A DNA stretch of 16,679 nucleotides from Oscillospiraceae bacterium (GCA_016293865.1 JAEDDG010000041.1:1-16679); one strand, 5' to 3'; shown: positions 5,571 through 12,535, numbered from the stretch's first letter. Made by a program: numbers and translations. Notes: generated by a model not told the origin, from the sequence alone.

Positions 5571-6377
5571 ATGAAAAACGTATTTGACATGCTCCGGCTG
5601 GACGGCAAAACCGCCATCGTCACCGGCGCAAAGGCCGGCCTCGGCTTCGATATGGCCGGCGCACTGGCGGAGGCCGGCGCCAACATCGTGATCACCTCCC
5701 GCACACTGGACAAGGCCGAAGCTGCCGTGCAGGAAATGAAGGCCCTGTACCCCGGGATGAACGCCCTGGCGCTGGAGCTGGACCACAACGACTTTGAACA
5801 GTGTGAAAAAGCGGCGGCTGCCGTCATGGCGCACTTCGGCGCCATCGACATTCTGGTGAACAACGCGGGCGGCGGCAGCGGCGCTCACGCCGGCGCCTTC
5901 TGGGAGCGCGAGCCTGACGATTACATCGGCATCATCCAGAACAACCTGATCGGCGTCATGAACCTCACCCGGGCTGTCTGCCCCTATATGATCCGGCAGG
6001 GCCACGGCAAGATCATCAACGTGGGTTCCATCGCCGGCGTTGTGGGCCGCGACAGAGAGCTGTACCACAAGTCGGGTAAAAATGAACAGTCTGCCGGCTA
6101 TGCCGCCGCCAAGGGCGGCGTGATCGCCGTCACGCGGGATCTGGCCTGCGCGCTGGCTCCGCACAACATCTGCGTCAACTCCATTTCCCCCGGCGGTTTC
6201 TACCGGGGCGAGCCTGAAGCGTTTGTCAAGCTCTATTCGGAAATCACGCCGCTGGGCCGCATGGGCAAGGTCGGCGAGGATCTGAAGGGCACCGCGCTTC
6301 TTCTGGCTTCCGACGCCGGCAATTACATCACCGGCCAGAACATCGCCGTGGACGGCGGCTTCTCCATCTGCAAATAA
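5571..6377 (+). CDS. SDR family NAD(P)-dependent oxidoreductase
   Basis: 268 residues. The start is placed at 5571 because AAGGAG (5556-5561) lies nine bases upstream; an in-frame ATG at 5562 abuts that site and is unlikely. It is a classical short-chain dehydrogenase: TGAKAGLG (18-25) is the Rossmann cofactor loop, NNAG 97-100, catalytic Asn125, Ser153 in NVGSIAG, and Tyr177-x3-Lys181 in YAAAK. R44 after beta-2 suggests NADP(H), but that is inference. SPGGF and the C-terminal ITGQNIAVDGGFSI are typical of gluconate 5-dehydrogenase / 2-deoxy-gluconate dehydrogenase-like SDRs, which suggests a sugar acid or related polyol substrate. The stretch between Ser153 and Tyr177 is about ten residues longer than usual and highly charged (RDRELYHKSGKNEQ). 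Confidence 0.93.
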   Translation: MKNVFDMLRLDGKTAIVTGAKAGLGFDMAGALAEAGANIVITSRTLDKAEAAVQEMKALYPGMNALALELDHNDFEQCEKAAAAVMAHFGAIDILVNNAGGGSGAHAGAFWEREPDDYIGIIQNNLIGVMNLTRAVCPYMIRQGHGKIINVGSIAGVVGRDRELYHKSGKNEQSAGYAAAKGGVIAVTRDLACALAPHNICVNSISPGGFYRGEPEAFVKLYSEITPLGRMGKVGEDLKGTALLLASDAGNYITGQNIAVDGGFSICK

Positions 6378-6386
6378 GAATAAATG

Positions 6387-6426
6387 AAAGGGGCGCAGGC
6401 GGTATGCCGCCTGCGCCCCTTTTATT
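6387..6426 (+). terminator. Intrinsic terminator after the SDR gene
   Basis: A 13-bp GC-rich stem (GGGGCGCAGGCGG, 6390-6402, with CCGCCTGCGCCCC, 6407-6419) followed by TTTTATTTAT. It also separates the convergent DUF3810 gene, which ends at 6442. Confidence 0.93.
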
Positions 6427-6441
6427 TATCCTTTGTATTTT

Positions 6442-7587
6442 TCATGCTCTGCCGTCCCCGCCGGCACGCGCCGCAGGCAGAAAGTATTCCACCAGCAGAT
6501 CCACACACGCGCCGTAGGAGGCCATGCCCATTTCCTGCCCGTTGGATTTCAGGTAGGCGTCATACATATTCTCGGAAAGGTTTTCCACGGCGGATTCATA
6601 GCCCTGCCAATACGCAATATTGTCCAGCCAGTCCCGCTCCAGCTCCGGAGAGAACTGATCCCGCAGGCGCTGCCAGGCTTCCGGATCCGTGTCGATCATC
6701 GCGTTCATGGTATAAATCAGTCCGCCCAGGCAGCCGGCATACACATACTCTGTGACGCCGGAGGCAGTGCAGGCGGCCACAGCCACAAAGTTCGCCTCCT
6801 GCTCGGCGGCAATGCCGCTCTGATGCGCCAGCTCGTGCGCAATCACAAACGCAGTTAGGCTCGCCGGTGCGTCCATATTGATGTTGGATTCGCCGGTGAA
6901 CGGGAAATACACGCCGGTAAAACCTGTGGCGCTCATCACCCTGGAGAAGAACATGGGCTTTGGCGTATAATACGTCACATCCAGACAGTCAAACTCCTGT
7001 GCAATGGCGTCGTATATCCGGGGCGCATCGTCAAACAGCGCCTTCCTCTCCTGGCTGCAGCTGAGGTTTTCATCACGCTGAATTTCGCCGGCCAGCACAT
7101 TCGCCTGTTCCAGGAAATATGCGGCTGCCTCCTCCAGCTCCTCCGGTGCGGCGGCCCGGCCGGTCAGGGACGTCTTGTCCACAAAGCCGGCGCCGTAGTA
7201 GTCAAAGCCCCAGAGCCAGCAGTAAACCGACCACAGGCACAGCGCCACCAAAAGCAGGATCAGGACACGCCGCAGCAGAATCCGCCATTTGCGCCGGCCG
7301 CGGCAGATCAGCACCACTGAGCGCACCAGAAAGACAACCAGCCACAGGCCGAACAGCACATACAGGACTTCCATAATTGAAAACGGCACGCAGGCGCTTA
7401 TCCGCGACAAAAACTGTCGGACAGGAAATGCAAAGCCGTCAATCACCTTCTGCGCCGCGCCGGGAATGGTGCGCAGGACAAAATAAACGGCTGCAAGCGC
7501 CGCAGGCAGCAGGCACCCCAGGGCCAGCGGCCACAGCGGCCGGTATTCCCCGCCGTGCGCGGGGCCGATCAGCGGGCGTTTAATCAT
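6442..7587 (-). CDS. DUF3810 family membrane protein with a zinc-peptidase HELAH motif
   Basis: 381 residues from the ATG at 7587, chosen because AAGGAAGAG lies about eight bases upstream; an in-frame ATG farther out (7644) overlaps the promoter. Three hydrophobic segments lie at about 20-40, 68-92 and 104-127, the last leading into WGFDYYGAGF. The rest is a soluble, probably extracytoplasmic domain holding FVIAHELAHQSGIAAEQEANFVA, where H251-E252-x2-H255 is the gluzincin-type zinc/catalytic motif and E262 or E264 a likely third ligand. GVYFPFTGESNINMDAP just before it is also typical of DUF3810. The family is widespread in Firmicutes and Bacteroidetes and is predicted to be a membrane-anchored metallopeptidase; the substrate is unknown. 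It has its own promoter, divergent from the YbaK gene. Confidence 0.88.
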   Translation of the reverse strand: MIKRPLIGPAHGGEYRPLWPLALGCLLPAALAAVYFVLRTIPGAAQKVIDGFAFPVRQFLSRISACVPFSIMEVLYVLFGLWLVVFLVRSVVLICRGRRKWRILLRRVLILLLVALCLWSVYCWLWGFDYYGAGFVDKTSLTGRAAAPEELEEAAAYFLEQANVLAGEIQRDENLSCSQERKALFDDAPRIYDAIAQEFDCLDVTYYTPKPMFFSRVMSATGFTGVYFPFTGESNINMDAPASLTAFVIAHELAHQSGIAAEQEANFVAVAACTASGVTEYVYAGCLGGLIYTMNAMIDTDPEAWQRLRDQFSPELERDWLDNIAYWQGYESAVENLSENMYDAYLKSNGQEMGMASYGACVDLLVEYFLPAARAGGDGRA

Positions 7588-7615
7588 CAGTTCTCTTCCT
7601 TTCCGTGTTTCTTCC

Positions 7616-7644
7616 AGTATATTGAACATCTCCGCGCGATTCAA
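7616..7644 (-). promoter_or_regulatory. Predicted promoter of the DUF3810 gene
   Basis: On the minus strand TTGAAT (7644-7639), a 17-bp spacer and TATACT (7621-7616), leaving a short leader of about 21 nt before the ATG at 7587. Confidence 0.65.
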
Positions 7645-7697
7645 GACAAAATTCCGTATTTTTTCAGGACCCCCGGCTTTCCGCCTCCGCCGGCATC

Positions 7698-7726
7698 TTG
7701 CAAAGCGGCCGGCAGACGCATATAAT
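7698..7726 (+). promoter_or_regulatory. Predicted promoter of the YbaK/EbsC gene
   Basis: TTGCAA (7698-7703), exactly 17 bp, and a perfect TATAAT (7721-7726). The predicted leader is about 24 nt, ending in AAGGAGG. Confidence 0.8.
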
Positions 7727-7756
7727 CGACATACAACAGCAAGGAGGTCTTCGCAA

Positions 7757-8245
7757 ATGTCACTTGAAAAAGTCAGGGCTTATTTCGCCGCCAACGGCGT
7801 GGATACCGGCAGGATCATCGAATTTCCCGTTTCCAGCGCCACTGTTGAACTTGCAGCCGGGGCCGCCGGCGTGATTCCGGCCAGAATCGCAAAAACACTC
7901 TCATTCATGACGCCGGATGGCCCGGTTCTGATTGTGGCCGCAGGCGACGCGCGGGTGGACAACAGCGCCTACAAGGCATTTTTTCACTGTAAGGCAAAAA
8001 TGCTGGGCCGGGACGAGGCGGAGTCCATCATCGGCCACGCGCCCGGCGGCGTCTGTCCCTTCGGCATCAACCCGGGTGTGCGCGTTTATCTGGACGTGTC
8101 CCTGCAGCGCTTTCCTACAGTATTCCCCGCCTGCGGCAGCTCAAACAGCGCCATTGAGCTGGACTGCACGACGCTTTTCACGCTGTCCCGGGCTGAGCAG
8201 TGGATTGACGTCTGCAAGGACTGGCGCGGCGCACCGGAAGCATGA
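7757..8245 (+). CDS. YbaK/EbsC family aminoacyl-tRNA deacylase
   Basis: 162 residues from the ATG at 7757 behind AAGGAGG; an in-frame extension to 7622 would run through the promoter and is rejected. This is the compact single-domain fold that hydrolyses mischarged aminoacyl-tRNAs in the cytoplasm (relatives are YbaK for Cys-tRNAPro, ProX for Ala-tRNAPro, and the editing domain of ProRS). Visible family features are AKTLSF with the invariant Lys46, the IVAAGDARVDN strand, GHAPGGVCPFG (93-103), which forms the substrate pocket, and YLDVSLQRFPTVFPACGSSNSAIEL (111-135), whose GS-N loop is conserved. The exact specificity within the family cannot be assigned by eye. It is monocistronic between its own promoter and terminator. 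Confidence 0.9.
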   Translation: MSLEKVRAYFAANGVDTGRIIEFPVSSATVELAAGAAGVIPARIAKTLSFMTPDGPVLIVAAGDARVDNSAYKAFFHCKAKMLGRDEAESIIGHAPGGVCPFGINPGVRVYLDVSLQRFPTVFPACGSSNSAIELDCTTLFTLSRAEQWIDVCKDWRGAPEA

Positions 8246-8255
8246 GACGGTACGG

Positions 8256-8290
8256 TTCTTTCAGCTTTGAAAGAATATTTTGTGTTTTTT
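8256..8290 (+). terminator. Intrinsic terminator after the YbaK/EbsC gene
   Basis: TTCTTTCA (8256-8263) pairs perfectly with TGAAAGAA (8268-8275) around a GCTT loop, followed by a T-rich run (TATTTTGTGTTTTTT). Confidence 0.8.
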
Positions 8291-8329
8291 ATATTATTTT
8301 CTCATTTTTTTAAATTTTCATAAGACACC

Positions 8330-8359
8330 TTGACAACCATGAATCACAGGTGCTAAATA
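8330..8359 (+). promoter_or_regulatory. Predicted promoter of the three-gene small-protein operon
   Basis: A consensus TTGACA (8330-8335), an 18-bp spacer ending in TGC, and TAAATA (8354-8359), that is, a TGn extended -10. Upstream it is strongly A/T-rich. The leader (about 38 nt) opens with a small CGGG-AAAA-CCCG hairpin (8368-8379). Confidence 0.7.
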
Positions 8360-8403
8360 TACTTAAGCGGGAAAACCCGTAAATTTTGATTGAGGTGAAT
8401 ACA

Positions 8404-8883
8404 TTGGCTAAACGTGTTATTGACATTAAGGCTGAGGACAACAAATACCTGCACAAAGACTTCCACGGCGGGATGAACGGCGGCCTCACCTATCTCGGCG
8501 AGCAGTACGGCGACTATGCCGTTGACGAGTATCTGGCACGCTTCGCAGAGGTCTTTTATGCGCCTCTGGTTGAAGACATCAAGGCCCGCGGCCTGGTCGC
8601 AATGAAGGAAAAAATCGACCACGATTATAATGAAGAAGAAGTTCCCGAAGACTGCCACACCGAACTGACGGACGACTGTCTGACCGTCGTCATCGACAAG
8701 TGCCCCGCTGTCTCCCACATCAAATCCTGCGGCGACACGCCCTGCAAGTGGTTCAGAAACACCACCTCCACCGTCTGGGGCAAGGTCGCTTCACTGGCCG
8801 GCTACGGCTTCACCATGGACTATTACTGCGAGGACACCGGCGCGACAAAATATCGTTTCTTTAAGAGAGGTGCGAGAAAATGA
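8404..8883 (+). CDS. Small cysteine-containing protein, first gene of the triplet operon; function unknown
   Basis: 159 residues starting at TTG 8404, because GAGGTG lies six bases upstream; an in-frame TTG at 8386 and GTG at 8395 have no ribosome site. The N-terminus has DNKYLHKDFHGGMNGG, then a helix-rich part, then a core VVIDKCPAVSHIK (Cys-Pro motif), CGDTPCKWF, and a C-terminal DYYCEDTGATKYRFFK. No signal peptide or membrane segment is present, so it is cytoplasmic. By hand alignment it is a distant relative of the next two proteins: shared are the Y-AV-x-EYL/AYWKY helix, the acidic stretch before Cys-Pro, an aromatic/cysteine patch and a final charged strand ending in aromatic residues. 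The layout resembles the L-2-amino-thiazoline-4-carboxylate hydrolase-like (ATC hydrolase) fold family, but that is a by-eye impression. Its stop codon overlaps the next start (ATGA). Confidence 0.8.
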   Translation: MAKRVIDIKAEDNKYLHKDFHGGMNGGLTYLGEQYGDYAVDEYLARFAEVFYAPLVEDIKARGLVAMKEKIDHDYNEEEVPEDCHTELTDDCLTVVIDKCPAVSHIKSCGDTPCKWFRNTTSTVWGKVASLAGYGFTMDYYCEDTGATKYRFFKRGARK

Positions 8884-9320
8884 TTTCCTGCACCGAATTC
8901 ATTCCCGCATACAGTGAACTGTTCAAGTACATTGAGTCCATTGACGGTTATGACGCAGTGAAGGCGTACTGGAAGTACATTTCCGATACCAGCACCAGAA
9001 ACCTTCTGGGCAAGCTGGTCAAGGAACACGGCGTGGAAGGCTGCTGGATGTACTGGTCCAAGAACCTGACGGAAGAGGCCTGCGACGTGCGCATTGAGTA
9101 CGACGAGGACGAACAGTCCTTCTTCTATGACATGCGCCGCTGCCCCTCCAAGGGTCATCTGCTGGACTACCCGCACATCGAGCCGTATCACGACTACTGC
9201 GGCCACTGCGACGCCCTGTACCGTCCCATTCTGGAAGAACTGGGTCTGAAGGAGTATCACGATTATTCCCGCGTGGACGAAGCGAAATGCTTCTGCAAAT
9301 ACTGGGCAGAGAAAAAATAA
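8880..9320 (+). CDS. Cysteine-rich cytoplasmic protein, tandem copy A; function unknown
   Basis: 146 residues. The start overlaps the stop of the first gene (ATGA), with AGAGAGGTG nine bases before it, so translation is probably coupled. It is an alpha/beta protein without signal or membrane segments. It has eight Cys: C4, C55, C68, C88 in MRRCPSKGHLL, C107 and C110 in DYCGHCDALY, and C137 and C139 in EAKCFCKYW. The Cys-Pro plus C-x2-C plus C-x-C arrangement suggests metal binding or a thiol-based active site. The C-terminal half (CPS...H...DYC.HCD.LY.P.LE.LG...D.SR.DEAKC) recalls ATC hydrolase-like proteins of Clostridia, which lack a proven role. It is 89% identical to the next gene product. 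Confidence 0.85.
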   Translation: MISCTEFIPAYSELFKYIESIDGYDAVKAYWKYISDTSTRNLLGKLVKEHGVEGCWMYWSKNLTEEACDVRIEYDEDEQSFFYDMRRCPSKGHLLDYPHIEPYHDYCGHCDALYRPILEELGLKEYHDYSRVDEAKCFCKYWAEKK

Positions 9321-9341
9321 TTTCCGGGAGGTGTCCAACTG

Positions 9342-9779
9342 ATGATTTCCTGCACTGAATTCATTCCCGCCTACAGCGAACTGTTCAAATACATAGAGTC
9401 CATCGACAGCTACGACGCCGTCAAGGCGTACTGGAAGTACATTTCCGACAACAGCGTGCGCAACAACCTGGGCAAGCTGGTTGAGGAACACGGCATCGAG
9501 GGCTGCTGGCTGTACTGGTCCAAGAGCCTGACCGAGGAAGCCTGCGATGTGCATATCGAGTACGACGAGGACGAGAAATATTTCTTCGTTGACATGCGCC
9601 GCTGCCCCTCCAAGGGCCATCTGCTGGATTACCCGCACATTGAGCCGTATCATGACTACTGCGGCCACTGCGACGCCCTGTACCGTCCCATTCTGGAAAA
9701 GCTGGGCCTGAAAGAGTGCCACGATTATTCCCGCGTGGACGAGGCCAAGTGCTACTGCAAATACTGGGTCGAAAAATAA
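9342..9779 (+). CDS. Cysteine-rich cytoplasmic protein, tandem copy B; function unknown
   Basis: 145 residues, 21 bases after copy A with its own strong site (GGGAGGTG). It aligns without gaps to copy A, with 16 substitutions in 145 residues (129 identical, 89%) and loss of the last Lys. All eight Cys of copy A are kept and one is gained at 126 (Tyr to Cys, KECHDYS). Changes cluster in residues 37-83, while 84-119 (the Cys-Pro and DYCGHC core) are identical. Most nucleotide differences between the copies are synonymous (for example ten synonymous and one replacement codon in the first 36), so both copies have been held by selection since duplication. The operon ends in the terminator at 9811. 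Confidence 0.85.
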   Translation: MISCTEFIPAYSELFKYIESIDSYDAVKAYWKYISDNSVRNNLGKLVEEHGIEGCWLYWSKSLTEEACDVHIEYDEDEKYFFVDMRRCPSKGHLLDYPHIEPYHDYCGHCDALYRPILEKLGLKECHDYSRVDEAKCYCKYWVEK

Positions 9780-9810
9780 AGGGAGCGCTGTGTTCAGCGC
9801 TCTCCGGAAG

Positions 9811-9857
9811 CTGCGGCACTGCCGGTTTTTCCCGGCGGTTGCCGCAGTTTTTGATTT
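9811..9857 (+). terminator. Intrinsic terminator of the triplet operon
   Basis: CTGCGGCA (9811-9818) pairs with TGCCGCAG (9840-9847), enclosing an inner CCGG / CCGG stem, and TTTTTGATTT follows. A second hairpin (GGGAGCGCTG / CAGCGCTCTCC, 9781-9804), without a T-run, precedes it. Confidence 0.85.
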
Positions 9858-9898
9858 GTCTGCCCTCCGGCGGTTCCTCTGCAGAACGCCTGCCGGAG

Positions 9899-9936
9899 CC
9901 AAAAAATAAGGCGGCACGCACTGCGCGCCGCCTTAT
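9899..9936 (-). terminator. Intrinsic terminator of the kinase-nagA unit
   Basis: On the minus strand ATAAGGCGGC (9936-9927) pairs with GCCGCCTTAT (9915-9906) around an 11-nt loop, with TTTTTTGG after it. It lies just after the nagA stop codon at 9945. Confidence 0.9.
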
Positions 9937-9944
9937 GACCTGTT

Positions 9945-11054
9945 TCAGCGGATCCGGACGCCGTCCACAATCACGCCTTTGATGTTCAGCTCCCGGTCCA
10001 TCAGGACAAAATCAGCCGCAAGACCGGTGCGGATCGCGCCGATCTCATCGCTGCGGCGGATCACTCCGGCGGGCACGGAAGTGGCGGCTGTGACAGCCGC
10101 TTCCAGCGGGATGCCGAAGCGGACCACATTCCGGATGGAATCGTGGATATTGGTGGAGGAACCGGCGATGGTGCCGTCCAGCAGGCGCGCCAGACCGTCC
10201 TTCATGACGATGGGCTGACCGGCCAGGTCGTAGTCGCCGTCAGGCATGCCGGCGCAGCGCAGCGAATCGCTGATGATGCACAGCTTATCGCCGAAAAGCT
10301 TATGGACGCAGCGCACCACGCAGGGGTGGATGTGCTGCCCGTCACAGATGAGCTCCACAGTTACGCCAGAATCCGCTGCGGCGCCCACAATGCCGGGCGC
10401 ACGGTGAACGAATCCGTTCATACCGTTGAAAAGATGGGTGGCATGGGATGCGCCCCACTCATAGGCCCGCATGGCTGTGTCATAATCCGCCACGGAATGG
10501 CCCAGGGATACAGTACAGATTTTGGAAACCTCTTTAATGAATGCTTCGGCCCCGTCCTCTTCCGGCGCAACGGTCACCAGACGCACAATGCCGCCGGAGG
10601 CGTCGTTCAGGCGCTTGAACATCTCCGCGTCCGGCTTGTGCAGGTTCCTGGGATCCTGCGCGCCGCGCTTGGCGTAGGAAAGGAACGGCCCTTCCAGATG
10701 GATGCCTGCGCACTTTGCGCCGTCCGCCGGGCGTTTGAAGCTGCCGATTGCCTTCATGGCGGGCGTCAGCACATCCTCCGTCAGCGTCATGGTGGTGGCC
10801 GTGAAGCTGGTGACGCCGTGGTCGGCGTAAAAGCTGCTGGCCGCGGTCACGCCCTCCGGGTCGCCGTCGGAAAAATCACGGTTTTTGGCGCCGTGCGTAT
10901 GCACGTCAATAAAGCCGGGCGTCACATAGAGCCCCTCGGCGTCGATATCCGCCGGGCCGTCAAGCGCGCCCACCTGCCGGATGACAGTGTCAAACGCCAC
11001 GTCGCACTTCCGGAATGCGCCGTCAATGAATACATTTCCGTTTTTAATCAGCAT
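9945..11054 (-). CDS. nagA: N-acetylglucosamine-6-phosphate deacetylase
   Basis: 369 residues, the usual length. It hydrolyses GlcNAc-6-phosphate to glucosamine-6-phosphate and acetate in the cytoplasm, the committed step of amino-sugar use and cell-wall recycling. Visible features are PGFIDVHTHG (46-55) with H52-x-H54, HLEGPF (119-124) with the metal-binding Glu121, H186 in SLGHS, H207 in THLFNGM, the ICDGQHIHP segment (236-244), and ISDSLRCAGMPDG (261-273), where D263 is the catalytic Asp. It is the second gene of a two-gene unit, 13 bases after the kinase stop codon, with GGAGGG before the ATG. No nagB is nearby, so the product must be handled elsewhere, or this enzyme works on a different N-acetyl sugar phosphate. 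Confidence 0.95.
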   Translation of the reverse strand: MLIKNGNVFIDGAFRKCDVAFDTVIRQVGALDGPADIDAEGLYVTPGFIDVHTHGAKNRDFSDGDPEGVTAASSFYADHGVTSFTATTMTLTEDVLTPAMKAIGSFKRPADGAKCAGIHLEGPFLSYAKRGAQDPRNLHKPDAEMFKRLNDASGGIVRLVTVAPEEDGAEAFIKEVSKICTVSLGHSVADYDTAMRAYEWGASHATHLFNGMNGFVHRAPGIVGAAADSGVTVELICDGQHIHPCVVRCVHKLFGDKLCIISDSLRCAGMPDGDYDLAGQPIVMKDGLARLLDGTIAGSSTNIHDSIRNVVRFGIPLEAAVTAATSVPAGVIRRSDEIGAIRTGLAADFVLMDRELNIKGVIVDGVRIR

Positions 11055-11067
11055 GATTCGCCCTCCG

Positions 11068-12444
11068 TTATCTCAGCTCCGGCAGGCTGGCCGCAGCCAC
11101 GGACTGACCGACGCGGCGAGCCTTTTCATCCGGCAGCGCCGGATTGATCCGGCCTGCAATTTCGGGATATTCGTCCGCCAGAACCTTTTTCGCCGTATCC
11201 AGAACGATGTCGCCGCCCTTGCCGGACATCACCCGGCCCATCAGCAGCACATGCTCGCAGCCGTACAGCTCAAAGTACTGGGCCAGCGCATGGCCGAGAT
11301 ACACGCCGATGGACGTGTAGACCTGCTCCGCCCTGGGATCGTCCGCCGCCATGAGCTTCTGGACCACCTTCAGCTTTTCCGCCGGAGACAGCGCTTCATC
11401 CAGCTCAATGCCTGCTCTGGGCGCAAACTTGATCACGCCGTCCTGAGAGAAGTATTTGACACCGCAGCCGATGTCCCCGCTCCACTCGTCGCGCATGGCG
11501 TCAGGGTTTGCATCCACCGGCATGAATGCCAGCTCGTTGAGCCAGCCTGTGATGTTGCCCTTTTCATCCACATAGCCCACAGCCTCGCTGGTACCCATGG
11601 CAATGCCCAGGACGTTGTTGGTGCCCAGGCCCATGGCGCCGGCCAGTGCGGACACGTCGCCGTCATTGGCGACAACCACCGGCACGTCGCCGATTTCTTT
11701 GGCCGCGCGCAGATAAATATCCTTAACCTTCCGGTTAAAATCCTCCTTGGAGACCTTCAGGAACAGGGACGCCACCATGGTACGGTTTTCGATGAACACG
11801 CCTGCGGAAGAAACGCCGATCGCGTCCACTCTGGGCATATGCTCCGCAGCGGACTTCATGGCCGCCACGATGCCTTCATAATGATAATCGGGATCCGAGT
11901 TCGTCTTGGGGAACCAGACCACTTCCTCGCTGAACACGGGCACGCCGTCAATCACCGCAGAGACCTTCCGGTCGCTTCCGCCGGCGTCAAAGCCGATGCG
12001 GCAGCCGTCCAGATGGCGGCCGATCGCCTCGGACGTTCCCTTTTCCTCAGGCAGGCTGTCGCACTTGACAACCTCGAAGGGCCGCTCATACACCGTGGCC
12101 ATAAAGTCGTTGTCAAAGGCGCGGCTGCCATCTGCCGCGTAAGCCGCGGCCAGATAATCAAAGATGCCGTCGTCGCCGCAGACGTAGATCCGCCAGCCGC
12201 CCTTCATCCACAGAATGCACTTCACCAGCCGGTCGATATAATAACGGTCCGCGGCGGCCATTTCCGGCGTGCCGTGGATAAATGTATGCACCGCGGCAAT
12301 CTGACCGCCGGCACGCTCAACCGCCACGCCCACAGGCTTTTTCGCATCCTTCAAAAATGCGCGGTTGTATTTGAGAAGCGGGATATAACCGGGATCCAGC
12401 TGAGGTACGTTTCTGATGTCGATTTGAATGCCAAGGTGTTCCAT
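11068..12444 (-). CDS. Atypical ROK/ASKHA-type sugar kinase with an N-terminal extension
   Basis: 458 residues from the ATG at 12444, placed by AGGAGG eight bases upstream. The C-terminal 310 residues have the actin-like ATPase plan of ROK kinases: phosphate-1 loop IGFDAGGSDRK (150-160), the SSAGVF strand (212-217), catalytic Asp261 in ANDGDVSALAGAMGLG, phosphate-2-like AMGTSEAVGYVDEKG (282-296), and MGRVMSGKGG (402-411) in the adenosine region. The usual ROK zinc site CxCGxxGC is absent; GDIGCGVKYF stands at about that place. Residues 1-148 are an additional domain (RIYVCGDDGIFDYLAAAYAADG within it), so total length is about 1.5 times a normal ROK kinase (about 300). Next to nagA it most likely phosphorylates a sugar or amino sugar. 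A regulator role is less likely since no helix-turn-helix is visible. Confidence 0.8.
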   Translation of the reverse strand: MEHLGIQIDIRNVPQLDPGYIPLLKYNRAFLKDAKKPVGVAVERAGGQIAAVHTFIHGTPEMAAADRYYIDRLVKCILWMKGGWRIYVCGDDGIFDYLAAAYAADGSRAFDNDFMATVYERPFEVVKCDSLPEEKGTSEAIGRHLDGCRIGFDAGGSDRKVSAVIDGVPVFSEEVVWFPKTNSDPDYHYEGIVAAMKSAAEHMPRVDAIGVSSAGVFIENRTMVASLFLKVSKEDFNRKVKDIYLRAAKEIGDVPVVVANDGDVSALAGAMGLGTNNVLGIAMGTSEAVGYVDEKGNITGWLNELAFMPVDANPDAMRDEWSGDIGCGVKYFSQDGVIKFAPRAGIELDEALSPAEKLKVVQKLMAADDPRAEQVYTSIGVYLGHALAQYFELYGCEHVLLMGRVMSGKGGDIVLDTAKKVLADEYPEIAGRINPALPDEKARRVGQSVAAASLPELR

Positions 12445-12481
12445 AATCCTGACCTCCTGTTTCTGTAATAAATGATATGCC

Positions 12482-12512
12482 GGCAGGCGGCCGCACTTTT
12501 GCCGGCCCTGCC
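12482..12512 (-). other. Strong hairpin in the kinase leader
   Basis: GGCAG-GC-GGCCG on the plus strand (12482-12493) pairs with CGGCC-CTGCC (12503-12512) around a 9-nt loop. It lies 38 bases before the kinase start, has no T-run after it in either direction, and so is not a terminator. Function unknown. Confidence 0.4.
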
Positions 12513-12535
12513 GTTTGTCCCATTTGTTGGATTTT

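Larger units (their letters stand above)
8880..9779 (+). repeat. Tandem gene duplication (copies A and B)
   Basis: Two direct repeats of about 440 bases, 8880-9317 and 9342-9776, are separated by a short unrelated spacer that carries a fresh ribosome site. Nucleotide similarity is high along the whole length and strongest from about 9127 and 9589 to the ends. No insertion element or short flanking repeat was seen at the borders. Confidence 0.9.

Noticed and set aside
7622..7756. A 45-residue N-terminal extension of the YbaK/EbsC protein
   Set aside because: It would be read through the TTGCAA-17-TATAAT promoter, and the AAGGAGG site is placed for the ATG at 7757.
8386..8403. Earlier TTG/GTG starts for the first triplet gene
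   Set aside because: No ribosome site precedes 8386 or 8395, while GAGGTG is ideally placed for TTG 8404.
9853..9900. CTCCGGC...GCCGGAG inverted repeat as a third terminator between the convergent units
   Set aside because: No T-run follows on either strand, and both flanking genes already have good terminators.
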